Source: Teredinibacter haidensis (GTDB lineage Bacteria > Pseudomonadota > Gammaproteobacteria > Pseudomonadales > Cellvibrionaceae). From it: DNA of 64,000 nt. Every line of letters starts with the position of its first letter. Positions within the stretch are counted from its first letter, which is position 1. This document shows, piece after piece, positions 8,453 through 17,541 of the stretch. The stretch spans positions 1,488,001 to 1,552,000 of the forward strand of contig NZ_CP060084.1 in the NCBI RefSeq assembly GCF_014211975.1. Reading direction: 5' to 3'. The position numbers and the translations under genes are program-made. The notes beneath the pieces were generated by a model. It worked only from the letters and a program-made list of their open reading frames with translations. It did not search any database and was not told the DNA's origin.

Positions 8453-9025
8453 TTAAAAGGTAAAAGCAGCGCCGACCGAAATCATATCGGTATCAATGTG
8501 TTCAAAATCGAAGTATTCATATTCTGCGCGTACAGAGAATGACATTAATTGAAATTTAGCGCCTACGCCGTAAGCAAGGTCACTACCATCATCTTTGAGG
8601 GTATCTTCAACATCCTGAATGCTAACTTCTGTATCCCAGGAGACCACTCCTACTTTACCAAAGAACGCGACGGGGCCAGTTGTAAACCCCGCCAAGCCAA
8701 ACAGATCCCAGGCCGTTCTTTCCGTACTGAACTTTTCCGTACCGAATTCTTGCGACAGTAATTCCCCGCCGGATTTTCCAAAATCAACGTAAGAGCCTTC
8801 AATTGCAAGATCAATAAAGGGCACCAATCCCAGGTTATAACCAGCAAATATCTTGTAGCCCGTATCGTCGTCGTCAAACTCCCCATCATAATTGGAATAA
8901 GTGACGGTGCTGCTGGTCATACCAAGCGATCCGCCAACATATAAGCCACTATCAGATCCGGAAAACGCGTACGACGATATAAGTGATAAAGCGACAATAC
9001 CGCATACATTTTTAATTTTTAACAT
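8453..9025 (-). CDS. outer-membrane beta-barrel protein (OmpA-like porin family)
   Basis: A 190-residue protein with a signal peptide (MLKIKNVCGIVALSLISSYAFS), then alternating short beta strands beginning GLYVGGSLGMT, with repeated aromatic/Gly patterns (YKIFAGYNLG, DLAIEGSYVDFG). It ends YEYFDFEHIDTDMISVGAAF followed by TF. A terminal Phe closing an amphipathic strand is the classic outer-membrane insertion signal. Size and strand pattern fit an eight-stranded OMP_b-brl barrel. I use ATG 9025, preceded by AAGGA; an in-frame TTG three codons upstream is less likely. Function is unknown; members often act as small porins or adhesion proteins. It is monocistronic. Confidence 0.85.
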   Translation of the reverse strand: MLKIKNVCGIVALSLISSYAFSGSDSGLYVGGSLGMTSSTVTYSNYDGEFDDDDTGYKIFAGYNLGLVPFIDLAIEGSYVDFGKSGGELLSQEFGTEKFSTERTAWDLFGLAGFTTGPVAFFGKVGVVSWDTEVSIQDVEDTLKDDGSDLAYGVGAKFQLMSFSVRAEYEYFDFEHIDTDMISVGAAFTF

Positions 9026-9333
9026 GTCCTTCAACTCCCGATTTATTAACCCACTTAATTTTACGCTTATAAAAGTTGGGAAACTATCATATTAAGCGCG
9101 ATAAGAATGTAGCAATTTCTCACTTTGTTGCTGATTTGTTTCCGATCTGTGTCTTTCGTTGCGTTCACACACTTATTTAATACAACTGCCCTGAATTTGA
9201 CACATAAATGCTATTTTCCTGTCATCGGCATTTGTTTTTATGGCAGGCCTAAAGTTCGATTAAACATCTACTGCTCTACTCCAAACCAGTCGCGATTAAA
9301 CGCGTTCGCATATTTAGCAAACAGGGAAATACA
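9026..9333. other. divergent intergenic region between the porin gene and the exeM-type gene
   Basis: About 300 bp that should contain both divergent promoters. On the plus strand TTGACA occurs at 9197-9202, but no good -10 follows at 17 bp. A perfect CTGTCAT half of a Pho box at 9219-9225 is followed 4 bp on by only a weak second half. No gene or RNA is evident. Confidence 0.4.
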
Positions 9334-12300
9334 ATGAAAAAACTAGCTATCGCTATATCACTAGCGACGATGCCGTTGGTGTCCAGTGCCGATCTTCTTA
9401 TAACTGCGATATACGACGGGCCACTTACTGGTGGCGTACCAAAGGGTGTCGAATTATACGCACTAGACAATATTGCAGATTTAAGCTCTTACGGTTTGGG
9501 TGGTGCGAATAACGGTGGAGGGACTGATGGAGAAGAGTTTACGTTCCCCGCAGTTTCTGTTGCTAAGGGTGCCTATATTTATGTCTCAAGTGAAGAAGAT
9601 GGATTCACTGATTTTTTTGGATTTTTCCCCCACTACACCTCAAACGCAATGAGCATAAATGGTGACGACGCTGTTGAACTTTTTAAAGATGGTCAGGTTT
9701 GGGATCTTTTTGGCGACCAGAACACCGACGGAACGGGTGCCGAGTGGGAATATCTCGATGGCTGGGCCTATCGGAATAACACTTCACTTCCCTCTGCGGA
9801 ATTTGAACTTTCGCAATGGCAATTCAGCGGCAACAATGCCTTGGATGGCGAAAGCTATAACGATACGGCAAGTTCCAGTATTCCTATGGGCTCATTTTCG
9901 CCCGATAGTGGATCTTCGAGCAGCGGGAATACCGATTGGAGCAATCTAATTATTAACGAATTTGATGTAGATACAGAAGGTACAGACACGCAGGAATTTA
10001 TTGAACTCTATGATGGTGGCAGAGGTAACACAGATCTGACTGGCCTAACACTCGTTCTGTACAATGGCAGCGATGATGCAAGTTATAACGCAATAGATTT
10101 GGATGGATATTCAACCGATAATCACGGCTATTTTATTGTCGGAAATCCGGATGTAATAAATATCGATATAGTCATCGGAACCAGCAACAGTATTCAAAAT
10201 GGTGCAGATGCAATTGCTTTGGTTGAAGGCAATGCCGATGATTTCCCTAACGATACACCCGTTGCTGAACTCAGCATGACTTTGGATGCGATTGTTTACG
10301 GAACGAACGACGAGGAAGACACTGCACTGTTGATTTTAATTAACAGTGGTGAAGCTCAAATTGATGAAAATGCGGGTAGTGGTAGCACCATTGACTCTAA
10401 TCAACGATGTGAAAATGGCATGGGCGGCGCGCATAACACCAGTGCTTTTATTCAGGCGCCCCCGACACCCGGCGAAGAAAACCGTTGTATCGAATCACGT
10501 GTAACCACGTTAATTTCCAGCATTCAAGGCACGCCCGAAACGCAGGGAAGCAATAGTTACGGAGAAACCGATGTAAGCCCTCTTATTGGTCAGACCGTTA
10601 CGGTTGAGGCAATTGTTGTTGGGGATTTTCAAAACAACGACGCCGATGAATCGCGAAATTTGGGCGGATTTTTTCTTCAGGAACAAACCATTGATCAAGA
10701 TGAAAGCCCAACCTCATCTGAAGGGATTTTTGTCTTTGACACTGAGTTTGGAGTAGATGTTGAACTCGGTGATATGGTGCGTGTGAGTGGAACCGTTGGC
10801 CAATACTACGGCGAAACACAACTGAGCAATATCACAGGTGTCGATATTATTGGCATGAATATGTTGAGCGAAGTTAGCCCTGCATCGGTGTCGCTGACCA
10901 CCAACACTGCGACAACGTTAAACCAGAATGGAAAATACCAGCCCGACTTGGAAGCCTATGAGGGAATGCTGGTTAGGCTTTCGGATACAGTTAAGATTAC
11001 AGAGCAATACCAGCTGGATCGTTTCAATGAGGTTCGAGTTGCCGCAGGTGAGCGTCCAACGCAGTTTACACAGTTGCATTCACCCGATGCCGCCCTTTAC
11101 GATTCGTGGTTGCAGGAACAGGGGGCTCGAACACTGATTTATGATGATGGCTTAAATCAGCAAAACGTGAGCATCAATGATCTTGATGGTTTTGCCCCCT
11201 ACTCTGAGTTAACCGCTAAACGTATGGGCGATACCGCGGCGAATCTGAGCGGCATTCTTGATTATAAATGGGCAGGCAGTAGCACCTCTGGTGCCTCCTG
11301 GAGATTAAGATCACATACAAACGGTATTAATGTATTTACTTCCACGTATCTCGATAACTCGGATAATACCAGACCCATTTCCGCACCCAACGTTGAGGGG
11401 AATTTAAAGATAACGTCATTTAATGTGTTAAACCTGTTTAAGACAATAGACGAAGATAGCGTAATAACCGCTGCTGGTCACGATCCGCGTGGAGCAGATT
11501 CTACCGACGAGTTTGATCGTCAATTACAAAAAACTGTCAATGCAATTATTCAGCTCAATGCAGATGTTTTGGGGCTGGTTGAAGTGGAAAATGAATTTGA
11601 TAACGTAAACGATGGCTCAACCGCTATTGAGGCCTTAGTCAATGCTATTAACTCACAAGTAGGTAAAACCACCTATGACTACGTTTACCCTGGTAAAACA
11701 TTTGTTGGTGGTGATGCGATTGCAGTCGGCTTTATATATAAGCCCTCTGTGGTTGCACTGGCCACAAACTCAGAGGCTGCGATCCTAGATGATACCGTTG
11801 CTGCTACACTACCAATATTCAATGGCCGCGATTTCGAATCTAACCCACTGTTTAACGGCCCTGGTACAAACCGCTCGTCGCTTGCGGTAAGTTTTACGCA
11901 CTTGGAAAGCAATGATACATTCACTATTGTTGCAAACCATTTTAAATCTAAAGGTTCATCCGACCTTGAAGACACGGCGAGTGATAACTACGACCAGGGC
12001 AACGGTGCCGGATTCTGGAACCAACGTCGGCTGGAAGCTGCTCAGGCTGTAACGGCTTGGGTCGATACCTATCCCACTGGAATTTCCGATGACGACATTA
12101 TCATTCTTGGAGATCTCAATGCGTATGCTCAGGAAGAGCCGGTGCAATATCTATTAAGCCAGGGTTTCAATAATGTGGAGAATGAAAACACCTACTCCTA
12201 TGTGTTCGATGGTCAGACCGGCACGCTCGATTACATCCTGTTAAGCGATAGCCTTTTTGATAAATTCAACGAGGCAAGTGTTTGGCATATTAACGCCGAC

Positions 12301-12774
12301 GAGGCCGATGCCCTGGATTACAATCTGGATTATGGGCGTGATGCCAGTTACTTTTTAGCTGAAACTTCGACTCGAAATTCCGATCACGATCCTGTTTTGG
12401 TTGGGCTTTCGCTGGAGCTTAAGGTCAGCACGGCTATGGAGTTATTCCAATGGTTTAAGGCCAAGGTTAAAAATGGTGATATTGAAGGAAGTGCTCGATA
12501 TCGATGGCATAAATGGAATCAAATCCGAATGATGGAGAACATTCTATATGCTGCCACGATTAACCGTGGTACCGATGGAAAATCTAAGCGCGATCACCGT
12601 TTTAAGAGCCACGCTGCTCGCAGAAGCTGTAGTCTGCTGTCAATGGCCAACAAATTTTCCGATGGAAAGTTACGACCAAGGGATTTGGTTCAAGGGACGT
12701 CTGTTGACGTATTCAACCATAAAATAGCGTTTGTTATGGCTGAACAACATTGCGCACAGCCTAACACTCACTAG
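9334..12774 (+). CDS. ExeM/NucH-type secreted endonuclease (lamin-tail, OB-fold, EEP nuclease)
   Basis: An 1146-residue protein with a signal peptide (MKKLAIAISLATMPLVSSA). Two lamin-tail-like domains follow: about residues 20-190 (GVELYALDN, NGDDAVELF) and 205-390 (IINEFDVDTEGTDTQEFIEL). An OB-fold domain (about 395-520, VTVEAIVVGDFQ) precedes an endonuclease/exonuclease/phosphatase domain at about 690-1030. All catalytic blocks are visible: TSFNVLNLF, GLVEVENEFDN, VANHFKSKG, LGDLNAY and NSDHDPVLV. Such nucleases degrade extracellular DNA, for phosphate and for biofilm remodelling, and are exported by type II secretion. The last roughly 100 residues are basic and helical and do not match the usual membrane-anchor ending. 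It is flanked by a terminator at 12782. The exact start (AAACAGGGAAATACA ahead of ATG) is well supported. Confidence 0.92.
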   Translation: MKKLAIAISLATMPLVSSADLLITAIYDGPLTGGVPKGVELYALDNIADLSSYGLGGANNGGGTDGEEFTFPAVSVAKGAYIYVSSEEDGFTDFFGFFPHYTSNAMSINGDDAVELFKDGQVWDLFGDQNTDGTGAEWEYLDGWAYRNNTSLPSAEFELSQWQFSGNNALDGESYNDTASSSIPMGSFSPDSGSSSSGNTDWSNLIINEFDVDTEGTDTQEFIELYDGGRGNTDLTGLTLVLYNGSDDASYNAIDLDGYSTDNHGYFIVGNPDVINIDIVIGTSNSIQNGADAIALVEGNADDFPNDTPVAELSMTLDAIVYGTNDEEDTALLILINSGEAQIDENAGSGSTIDSNQRCENGMGGAHNTSAFIQAPPTPGEENRCIESRVTTLISSIQGTPETQGSNSYGETDVSPLIGQTVTVEAIVVGDFQNNDADESRNLGGFFLQEQTIDQDESPTSSEGIFVFDTEFGVDVELGDMVRVSGTVGQYYGETQLSNITGVDIIGMNMLSEVSPASVSLTTNTATTLNQNGKYQPDLEAYEGMLVRLSDTVKITEQYQLDRFNEVRVAAGERPTQFTQLHSPDAALYDSWLQEQGARTLIYDDGLNQQNVSINDLDGFAPYSELTAKRMGDTAANLSGILDYKWAGSSTSGASWRLRSHTNGINVFTSTYLDNSDNTRPISAPNVEGNLKITSFNVLNLFKTIDEDSVITAAGHDPRGADSTDEFDRQLQKTVNAIIQLNADVLGLVEVENEFDNVNDGSTAIEALVNAINSQVGKTTYDYVYPGKTFVGGDAIAVGFIYKPSVVALATNSEAAILDDTVAATLPIFNGRDFESNPLFNGPGTNRSSLAVSFTHLESNDTFTIVANHFKSKGSSDLEDTASDNYDQGNGAGFWNQRRLEAAQAVTAWVDTYPTGISDDDIIILGDLNAYAQEEPVQYLLSQGFNNVENENTYSYVFDGQTGTLDYILLSDSLFDKFNEASVWHINADEADALDYNLDYGRDASYFLAETSTRNSDHDPVLVGLSLELKVSTAMELFQWFKAKVKNGDIEGSARYRWHKWNQIRMMENILYAATINRGTDGKSKRDHRFKSHAARRSCSLLSMANKFSDGKLRPRDLVQGTSVDVFNHKIAFVMAEQHCAQPNTH

Positions 12775-12781
12775 CAACAGC

Positions 12782-12812
12782 GTCGTTAGGGTGCATAAAG
12801 CCCCCTAACGAC
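12782..12812. terminator. bidirectional terminator between exeM-type gene and nrdB
   Basis: GTCGTTAGGG and CCCTAACGAC form a perfect 10-bp stem around an 11-nt loop, followed on the plus strand by GGCTTTTA. It lies between convergent genes. Confidence 0.85.
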
Positions 12813-12822
12813 GGCTTTTACA

Positions 12823-13968
12823 CTAATCCCACTTCAATGCGCCGCCAGCCTGATACTCTGTAACACGCGTTTCAAAAAAGTTCTTTTCTTTGCGTAAATT
12901 GGCCTGCTCATCCAGCCAGGTTAAGGTGTTACCTGCACCTGGAAAGGGCTCTGCATGATTCAGCTGCTTCGCGCGACGATTGGCAATAAAACGGAACTGT
13001 TCTATATGTTCTTCGGCGCTATATCCTAATATTGGGTCGCGAAGAATGTAGTGTGCATATTCTGTTTCACAAGCTTCCGCTTCCAGCCACATATCCTTGA
13101 TCGCTTTAGGATCCAGCTTCATATCATTTTCAAAAATAATTTGTTTTACTGTGCGAATACCAAAAGCACTGTGCATAACCTCATCTCGCATAATGTACTG
13201 CAACTGCTCCGAAGTGCCAGACATGAGCCCGCGACGCTGCAAGGAAAATATTGGACTGAAACCATTATAAAACCAGCAACCCTCGAATACGCCAGCAAAG
13301 AACATATAAGACATAACGAAATTTTCCAATTCATCCTTATCGTTTAAGTCTATATCGGGCCTTAACACGGAGTTAATTTTAGTGTTCGCCATTTGTATCT
13401 TATTGTTAATGGCTGGAACAACACGGTAGCGGTTATAAATCTCTCCCTGATCCAAGCCAATTGTTTCGATGCAGTGTTGGTAGGTCCAAGTATGAAGCGC
13501 CTCTTCATAGACCTGACGAGCCTGGTAAATCTGCAATTCTGGCGCGGTCATTTTCTCCATTACCGCTAAGCCCACGTTACGCATCGCCAAGATGTCTGAC
13601 GTGGTTAGATAGGAGAGAACATTCTCATAAACATGTTTTTCTTCTTGTGTTAGCCGATGATGATAGTCATGTACGTCCTTAGACATATTGATATCTAACG
13701 GCGTCCAGTGGTTTTTATTGGCATTGAGGAAAAAATTCCATGCCCACGGATACTTAAAAGGTGCTAACTGATTAATGTCCGTTAAACCATTGATCACTCG
13801 TTTATCTTCAGCGGCGACTGGTTTCATAGTGTCTAACGAAGAGGTGGAATGCTGTGGTATTTCAGATTCCCCTACTTGTTCAATAGAGTCCAGAGCGTGT
13901 TCGTTTGTAATTGACGTTACAGTTTTTTCATTTGTAAACGTGTCTAATGGGTTATCCCAATTTAACAT
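12823..13968 (-). CDS. nrdB: class Ia ribonucleotide reductase, beta (radical) subunit
   Basis: A 381-residue protein (E. coli NrdB is 376) that houses the di-iron tyrosyl radical needed by NrdA to reduce ribonucleotides. Metal ligands are visible: Asp in TTSDILAMRN, Glu and His in YEEALHTWTY, Glu in FEGCWFYNGF, and Glu and His in RDEVMHSAFG. The radical Tyr is present in HTWTY, four residues after the His ligand, so this is not a Phe-type (class Ic) subunit. The N-terminal 60 residues are a variable, Ser/Glu-rich extension. The gene follows nrdA by 18 bp in one operon and is therefore under the cobalamin riboswitch at 16890-17005. Confidence 0.96.
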   Translation of the reverse strand: MLNWDNPLDTFTNEKTVTSITNEHALDSIEQVGESEIPQHSTSSLDTMKPVAAEDKRVINGLTDINQLAPFKYPWAWNFFLNANKNHWTPLDINMSKDVHDYHHRLTQEEKHVYENVLSYLTTSDILAMRNVGLAVMEKMTAPELQIYQARQVYEEALHTWTYQHCIETIGLDQGEIYNRYRVVPAINNKIQMANTKINSVLRPDIDLNDKDELENFVMSYMFFAGVFEGCWFYNGFSPIFSLQRRGLMSGTSEQLQYIMRDEVMHSAFGIRTVKQIIFENDMKLDPKAIKDMWLEAEACETEYAHYILRDPILGYSAEEHIEQFRFIANRRAKQLNHAEPFPGAGNTLTWLDEQANLRKEKNFFETRVTEYQAGGALKWD

Positions 13969-13986
13969 AGCTTTTCTCCCCTAGTT

Positions 13987-16809
13987 CTATTGGCAGGCTT
14001 CGCAATCTGGATCCAGAATCGAACAAGATTTTTCCGTGTTTTCGACGAAAGCATTATCGACTTGCGTGGTAGATTTTTCCATATGTGTGGCGCCAATGGA
14101 ACGCAGGTAGTAGGTCGTTTTTAATCCACGCACCCAAGCAAGTTTGTATAGCTGATCTAACTTTTTACCGGAGGGTTCTGCCATGTACAAATTTAGACTC
14201 TGCGCCTGATCTATCCATTTTTGTCTGCGTGCTGCAGCTTCAATAAGCCAGCGCGTATCAAGTTCAAATGCCGATGAATAAAGCAATTTAATCGCTTCGG
14301 GTATACGGTCGATATGTGCCAATGATCCATCGTAGTATTTCAGATCATTTACCATGACCTCGTCCCACAAATCATGTTGCTTTAAGGTTTTTACCAGGTA
14401 TGGGTTTACCACAACAAATTCGCCGGACAAGTTAGATTTCACATACATATTTTGGTATGTGGGTTCGATTGACTGGGTAACGCCGCAAACATTAGAAATA
14501 GTAGCCGTGGGGGCAATAGCTAAACAATTACTGTTGCGCATCCCCTGCTCTTGTATTGTCTTGCGTAGGCTTCCCCAGTCCAGAGTGCTGCTTTGGTCAC
14601 ATTGAATATAGCTGCCGCGCTGCTCGATAAGGCGTTGATTGGAATCTAATGGTAGAACACCCTGGCTCCATAAAGACCCTTGAAAACTTGAATAACTGCC
14701 GCGCTCTTTAGCTAGGTTCGACGAGGCCTGAATAGCGTAATAGCTAACCGCTTCCATGGATTGATCTGCAAACTCTACAGCTTCCAGCGCTCCGTATGGT
14801 AGATTAAGCATATACAGTGCATCCTGAAAGCCCATAATACCCAAGCCTACTGGGCGATGCTGTAGGTTGGAGTTCCGCGCTTGCGGCACGCTGTAGTAAT
14901 TGTAATCAACTACATTGTCCAACATCCGAATTGCGGTGTTGATTGTGCGTTGTAGCTTTTCCCGATTTAAGCCGTTTTCATCAATATGAGCAGCCAGATT
15001 GACTGACCCCAAATTACAGACCGCAATTTCATTGTCATTGGTATGCAACGTTATTTCGGTACACAAATTCGAGCTGTGCACAGTACCCACATGCTGATTG
15101 GTATAGCGGATATTGCACGGGTCTTTGAAGGTAATCCAGGGGTGTCCTGTTTCAAACAACATACCGAGCATCTTGCGCCACAAGTCTAAGGCCTTCACCG
15201 TTTTGTACATGCGCAGTTCACCGCGCCCTGCTTTGGCCTCGTATTGGATATAAGCATCTTCAAACGCCTGCCCATAGAGTTCATGCAGATCGGGTGCTTC
15301 TTCGGGTGAAAGTAAAGTCCATTCACCCTCTTCTGCTACCCGTTTCATAAATAAATCTGGCACCCAATTCGCGGTGTTCATATCGTGGGTTCGACGACGC
15401 TCATCACCGGTATTTTTGCGTAGCTCTAAAAACTCTTCTATGTCGATATGCCAGGTTTCAAGGTAGGCACACATTGCCCCTTTTCGCTTGCCACCTTGGT
15501 TAACAGCAACGGCAGTATCATTGGCAACTTTTAAAAAGGGTACAACGCCCTGCGATTCCCCGTTAGTGCCTTTAATATGCGCACCAAGGCCACGTACACG
15601 TGTCCAGTCGTTACCTAAACCGCCAGCAAATTTCGATAACAGAGCGTTATCCTTAAGCGATGAATATATACCGTCCAGATCATCCGGCACTGTGGTCAGG
15701 TAACAGGACGACAATTGTGGTCGCAACGTACCGGAATTAAACAGCGTGGGTGTCGAACTCATAAAATCAAATGACGACAATAGCGTATAAAATTCAATGC
15801 AGCGCTGCTCTCGATTGATTTCATTTATCGCAAGCCCCATGGCTACGCGCATAAAAAAAGCCTGAGGTAATTCCAAGCGCTGTTGGTTGCTATGAATAAA
15901 GTACCGGTCGTAAAGTGTTTGCAGGCCTAAATAGGTGAATTGTAAATCTCGCTCTGGCAATAAAGCTGCCGATAATTTGTCTAGATCGAAACGTGCTAGC
16001 TCGGAGTCGAGTAACTCAAGATCAACTGCACGTTTAATGTAAGCCTTAAAGTAGTCGCCATATAAATTCGACATTTCTGACTGAGTCGCTTCATGTTTCC
16101 GATCAAAGACAAAACTCAAAGCCTCGCGACGACAGTTGTCCAACAGCAAGCGTGCCGATACCTGGGAGTAATTTGGCTCCTGATCGATCAGGCTACGAGC
16201 GCTCATAACCAGTGCCGCATACAGATCCTCTTCTTTCATACCATCGTAAACAGCATTCAAGGTGATCCGCATCACCTTGTGCGCGTCGATATCCTCTAGC
16301 CCGCTGACAGCCTCATCAATTACGTTCTGCAGGCGTGTCTGATTCAATGGTTGTCGACTGCCGTCATTCAATACAATGCTAATCGTGGCTGACGACGACG
16401 TATCGTCGGTTTGTTTCGACGCCCGCTGCTGAGCGTGCTGATCCCGGTATAGCACGTAGGCACGCGCGACTTTTTGTTCGCCATTGCGCATTAGCCCGAG
16501 TTCAACTTGGTCCTGAATGTCTTCAATATGTACCGTTCCGGCTTCAGGAAGGCGACGAAACAAGGCTTTGATCACTTGGTCAGTGATTTGGTCGACCTTT
16601 TCGTGTATTCGGCTAGATGCGGCCGCGGTGCTTCCCTCGACAGCGAGGAAAGCCTTGGTGACGGCCACCATAATCTTACTGCGGTCAAATACTGTGAGTT
16701 TGCCATTGCGGCGAATAACGCGATATTCGCTGTGCGTGGGTGCGTTATCTATGGCGGTGTGGGTGGAATGGCTGAGATGGTCTTCAGTGACGATTGGGTC
16801 GTTTTGCAT
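13987..16809 (-). CDS. nrdA: class Ia ribonucleotide reductase, alpha (catalytic) subunit with two ATP-cones
   Basis: A 940-residue catalytic subunit, clearly longer than E. coli NrdA (761). The extra length is N-terminal: two consecutive ATP-cone domains, about residues 28-120 (RVIRRNGKLTVFDRSKI) and 142-230 (ISIVLNDGSRQPLNQTRLQN), as in Pseudomonas NrdA. The barrel contains LSSCYLTTVPDD, GGLGNDWTRVRG, NLCTEITLHT and CNLGSVNLA, and ends with the redox tail CSILDPDCEACQ, which takes electrons from thioredoxin or glutaredoxin. The ATG at 16809 lies just after a hairpin that covers the ribosome site. nrdB follows 18 bp downstream. Supplies dNTPs aerobically; riboswitch control implies a B12-dependent class II enzyme elsewhere, which is inference. 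Confidence 0.96.
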   Translation of the reverse strand: MQNDPIVTEDHLSHSTHTAIDNAPTHSEYRVIRRNGKLTVFDRSKIMVAVTKAFLAVEGSTAAASSRIHEKVDQITDQVIKALFRRLPEAGTVHIEDIQDQVELGLMRNGEQKVARAYVLYRDQHAQQRASKQTDDTSSSATISIVLNDGSRQPLNQTRLQNVIDEAVSGLEDIDAHKVMRITLNAVYDGMKEEDLYAALVMSARSLIDQEPNYSQVSARLLLDNCRREALSFVFDRKHEATQSEMSNLYGDYFKAYIKRAVDLELLDSELARFDLDKLSAALLPERDLQFTYLGLQTLYDRYFIHSNQQRLELPQAFFMRVAMGLAINEINREQRCIEFYTLLSSFDFMSSTPTLFNSGTLRPQLSSCYLTTVPDDLDGIYSSLKDNALLSKFAGGLGNDWTRVRGLGAHIKGTNGESQGVVPFLKVANDTAVAVNQGGKRKGAMCAYLETWHIDIEEFLELRKNTGDERRRTHDMNTANWVPDLFMKRVAEEGEWTLLSPEEAPDLHELYGQAFEDAYIQYEAKAGRGELRMYKTVKALDLWRKMLGMLFETGHPWITFKDPCNIRYTNQHVGTVHSSNLCTEITLHTNDNEIAVCNLGSVNLAAHIDENGLNREKLQRTINTAIRMLDNVVDYNYYSVPQARNSNLQHRPVGLGIMGFQDALYMLNLPYGALEAVEFADQSMEAVSYYAIQASSNLAKERGSYSSFQGSLWSQGVLPLDSNQRLIEQRGSYIQCDQSSTLDWGSLRKTIQEQGMRNSNCLAIAPTATISNVCGVTQSIEPTYQNMYVKSNLSGEFVVVNPYLVKTLKQHDLWDEVMVNDLKYYDGSLAHIDRIPEAIKLLYSSAFELDTRWLIEAAARRQKWIDQAQSLNLYMAEPSGKKLDQLYKLAWVRGLKTTYYLRSIGATHMEKSTTQVDNAFVENTEKSCSILDPDCEACQ

Positions 16810-16815
16810 GCTTTG

Positions 16816-16837
16816 TTCCTGGCCCGGATGCCAGGGA
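16816..16837 (-). promoter_or_regulatory. RBS-sequestering hairpin of the riboswitch expression platform
   Basis: On the transcript CCTGGC pairs with GCCAGG; the second arm contains the CCAGGAA ribosome site of nrdA, 7-8 nt before its ATG. This is the usual translational-control element of cobalamin riboswitches in Gram-negative bacteria. Confidence 0.75.
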
Positions 16838-16889
16838 ATGAAAGCGCAAAATACCGACGACTTTCAAACCCGGGCCTTTACGCGAGACG

Positions 16890-17005
16890 CTGGTTAATAA
16901 GAAAGGTAATCGGACTTAAGCGGTCTGTAATATTCAGCCTGCTATCACCGTTGCGCGACAGTTCCGGATTCTCACCGGATTCCCCTATACTCAACCCTTA
17001 GCCAC
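16890..17005 (-). promoter_or_regulatory. cobalamin (B12) riboswitch upstream of nrdAB
   Basis: The minus-strand transcript contains the conserved core GGGAATCCGGTGAGAATCCG followed by GAACTGTCGCGCAACGGTGA, matching the cobalamin aptamer pattern GGGAA..GGTG..A.TCC....CTG.C.CGCAACTGT.A. Downstream, AAGTCCGATTACCTTTC is a B12-box-like segment (11 of 16 consensus positions by eye). It ends about 80 nt before nrdA, with an RBS hairpin between. Binding of adenosylcobalamin should lower nrdAB expression. This control of B12-independent ribonucleotide reductases is known where a B12-dependent isozyme exists. Boundaries are approximate. Confidence 0.9.
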
Positions 17006-17036
17006 TATATGTGGTGGCCATAAATTGATGTGGCAC

Positions 17037-17065
17037 AAGTTATAGTAATTAAGGCTGTTTGGCAA
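17037..17065 (-). promoter_or_regulatory. predicted sigma70 promoter of nrdAB
   Basis: TTGCCA (17065-17060), a 17-bp spacer and TAACTT (17042-17037; TATAAC overlaps) would start transcription near 17030, just before the riboswitch. Between start and aptamer, 17002-17017 reads CCACTATATGTGGTGG, a partial match to an NrdR box. Confidence 0.5.
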
Positions 17066-17070
17066 GTAGC

Positions 17071-17541
17071 GTTTTTAAGTGAATTGTGGTGCGTATTTAT
17101 TTTACGTCATCAAAATTTATAGAACGTTAAATACTTGCAAACGTTTTACCTTGTCTTGGTCGCTCCCCTTAAAAAGTCAGAAGTATTAAGGCGATTTGTG
17201 CACTCATAACGACCGACCTGAAGCTCAGGACTGATGCCGCGCCAGATCGCTCCCGAACCTTGGAATATTGGTTTTCGGCGTCGCCTGGAAAAGGTCATAC
17301 CAAAGGGGAAAAGGTAGGTATTTCCGCTGAAAAATACTTCGACTCCCAAGCTTCGGAGGCACAAAACAATATTTTTGGAGTTTGATTCACTTTTCCGTAT
17401 TTTAAACAACCTTGTTGAATCGGTCGGTTTCGCACATTCAAAATCAATATTGGTGAGCATGCGGTTTACATAAGAGATGCTCGGCTTCATAAAATTGGCC
17501 AGCTGAATTCTCGTATGTTTCTATTTCTATCGTCTATAGAC
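17071..17541. other. intergenic stretch between nrdAB promoter and the permease operon, no supported gene
   Basis: About 470 bp. A 114-codon open frame at 17146-17490 (minus) has no recognisable domain, no clear ribosome site and an Arg-rich, low-hydrophobicity composition, so I do not call it. It would carry the 3' untranslated part of the permease/thioredoxin operon. Confidence 0.45.

Noticed and set aside
9219..9236. Pho box upstream of the exeM-type gene
   Set aside because: The first half CTGTCAT is perfect but the second half 4 bp later (ATTTGTT) matches only about 3 of 7 positions.
17146..17490. 114-codon minus-strand open frame between nrdAB and the permease operon
   Set aside because: No ribosome site or family resemblance; composition looks non-coding.
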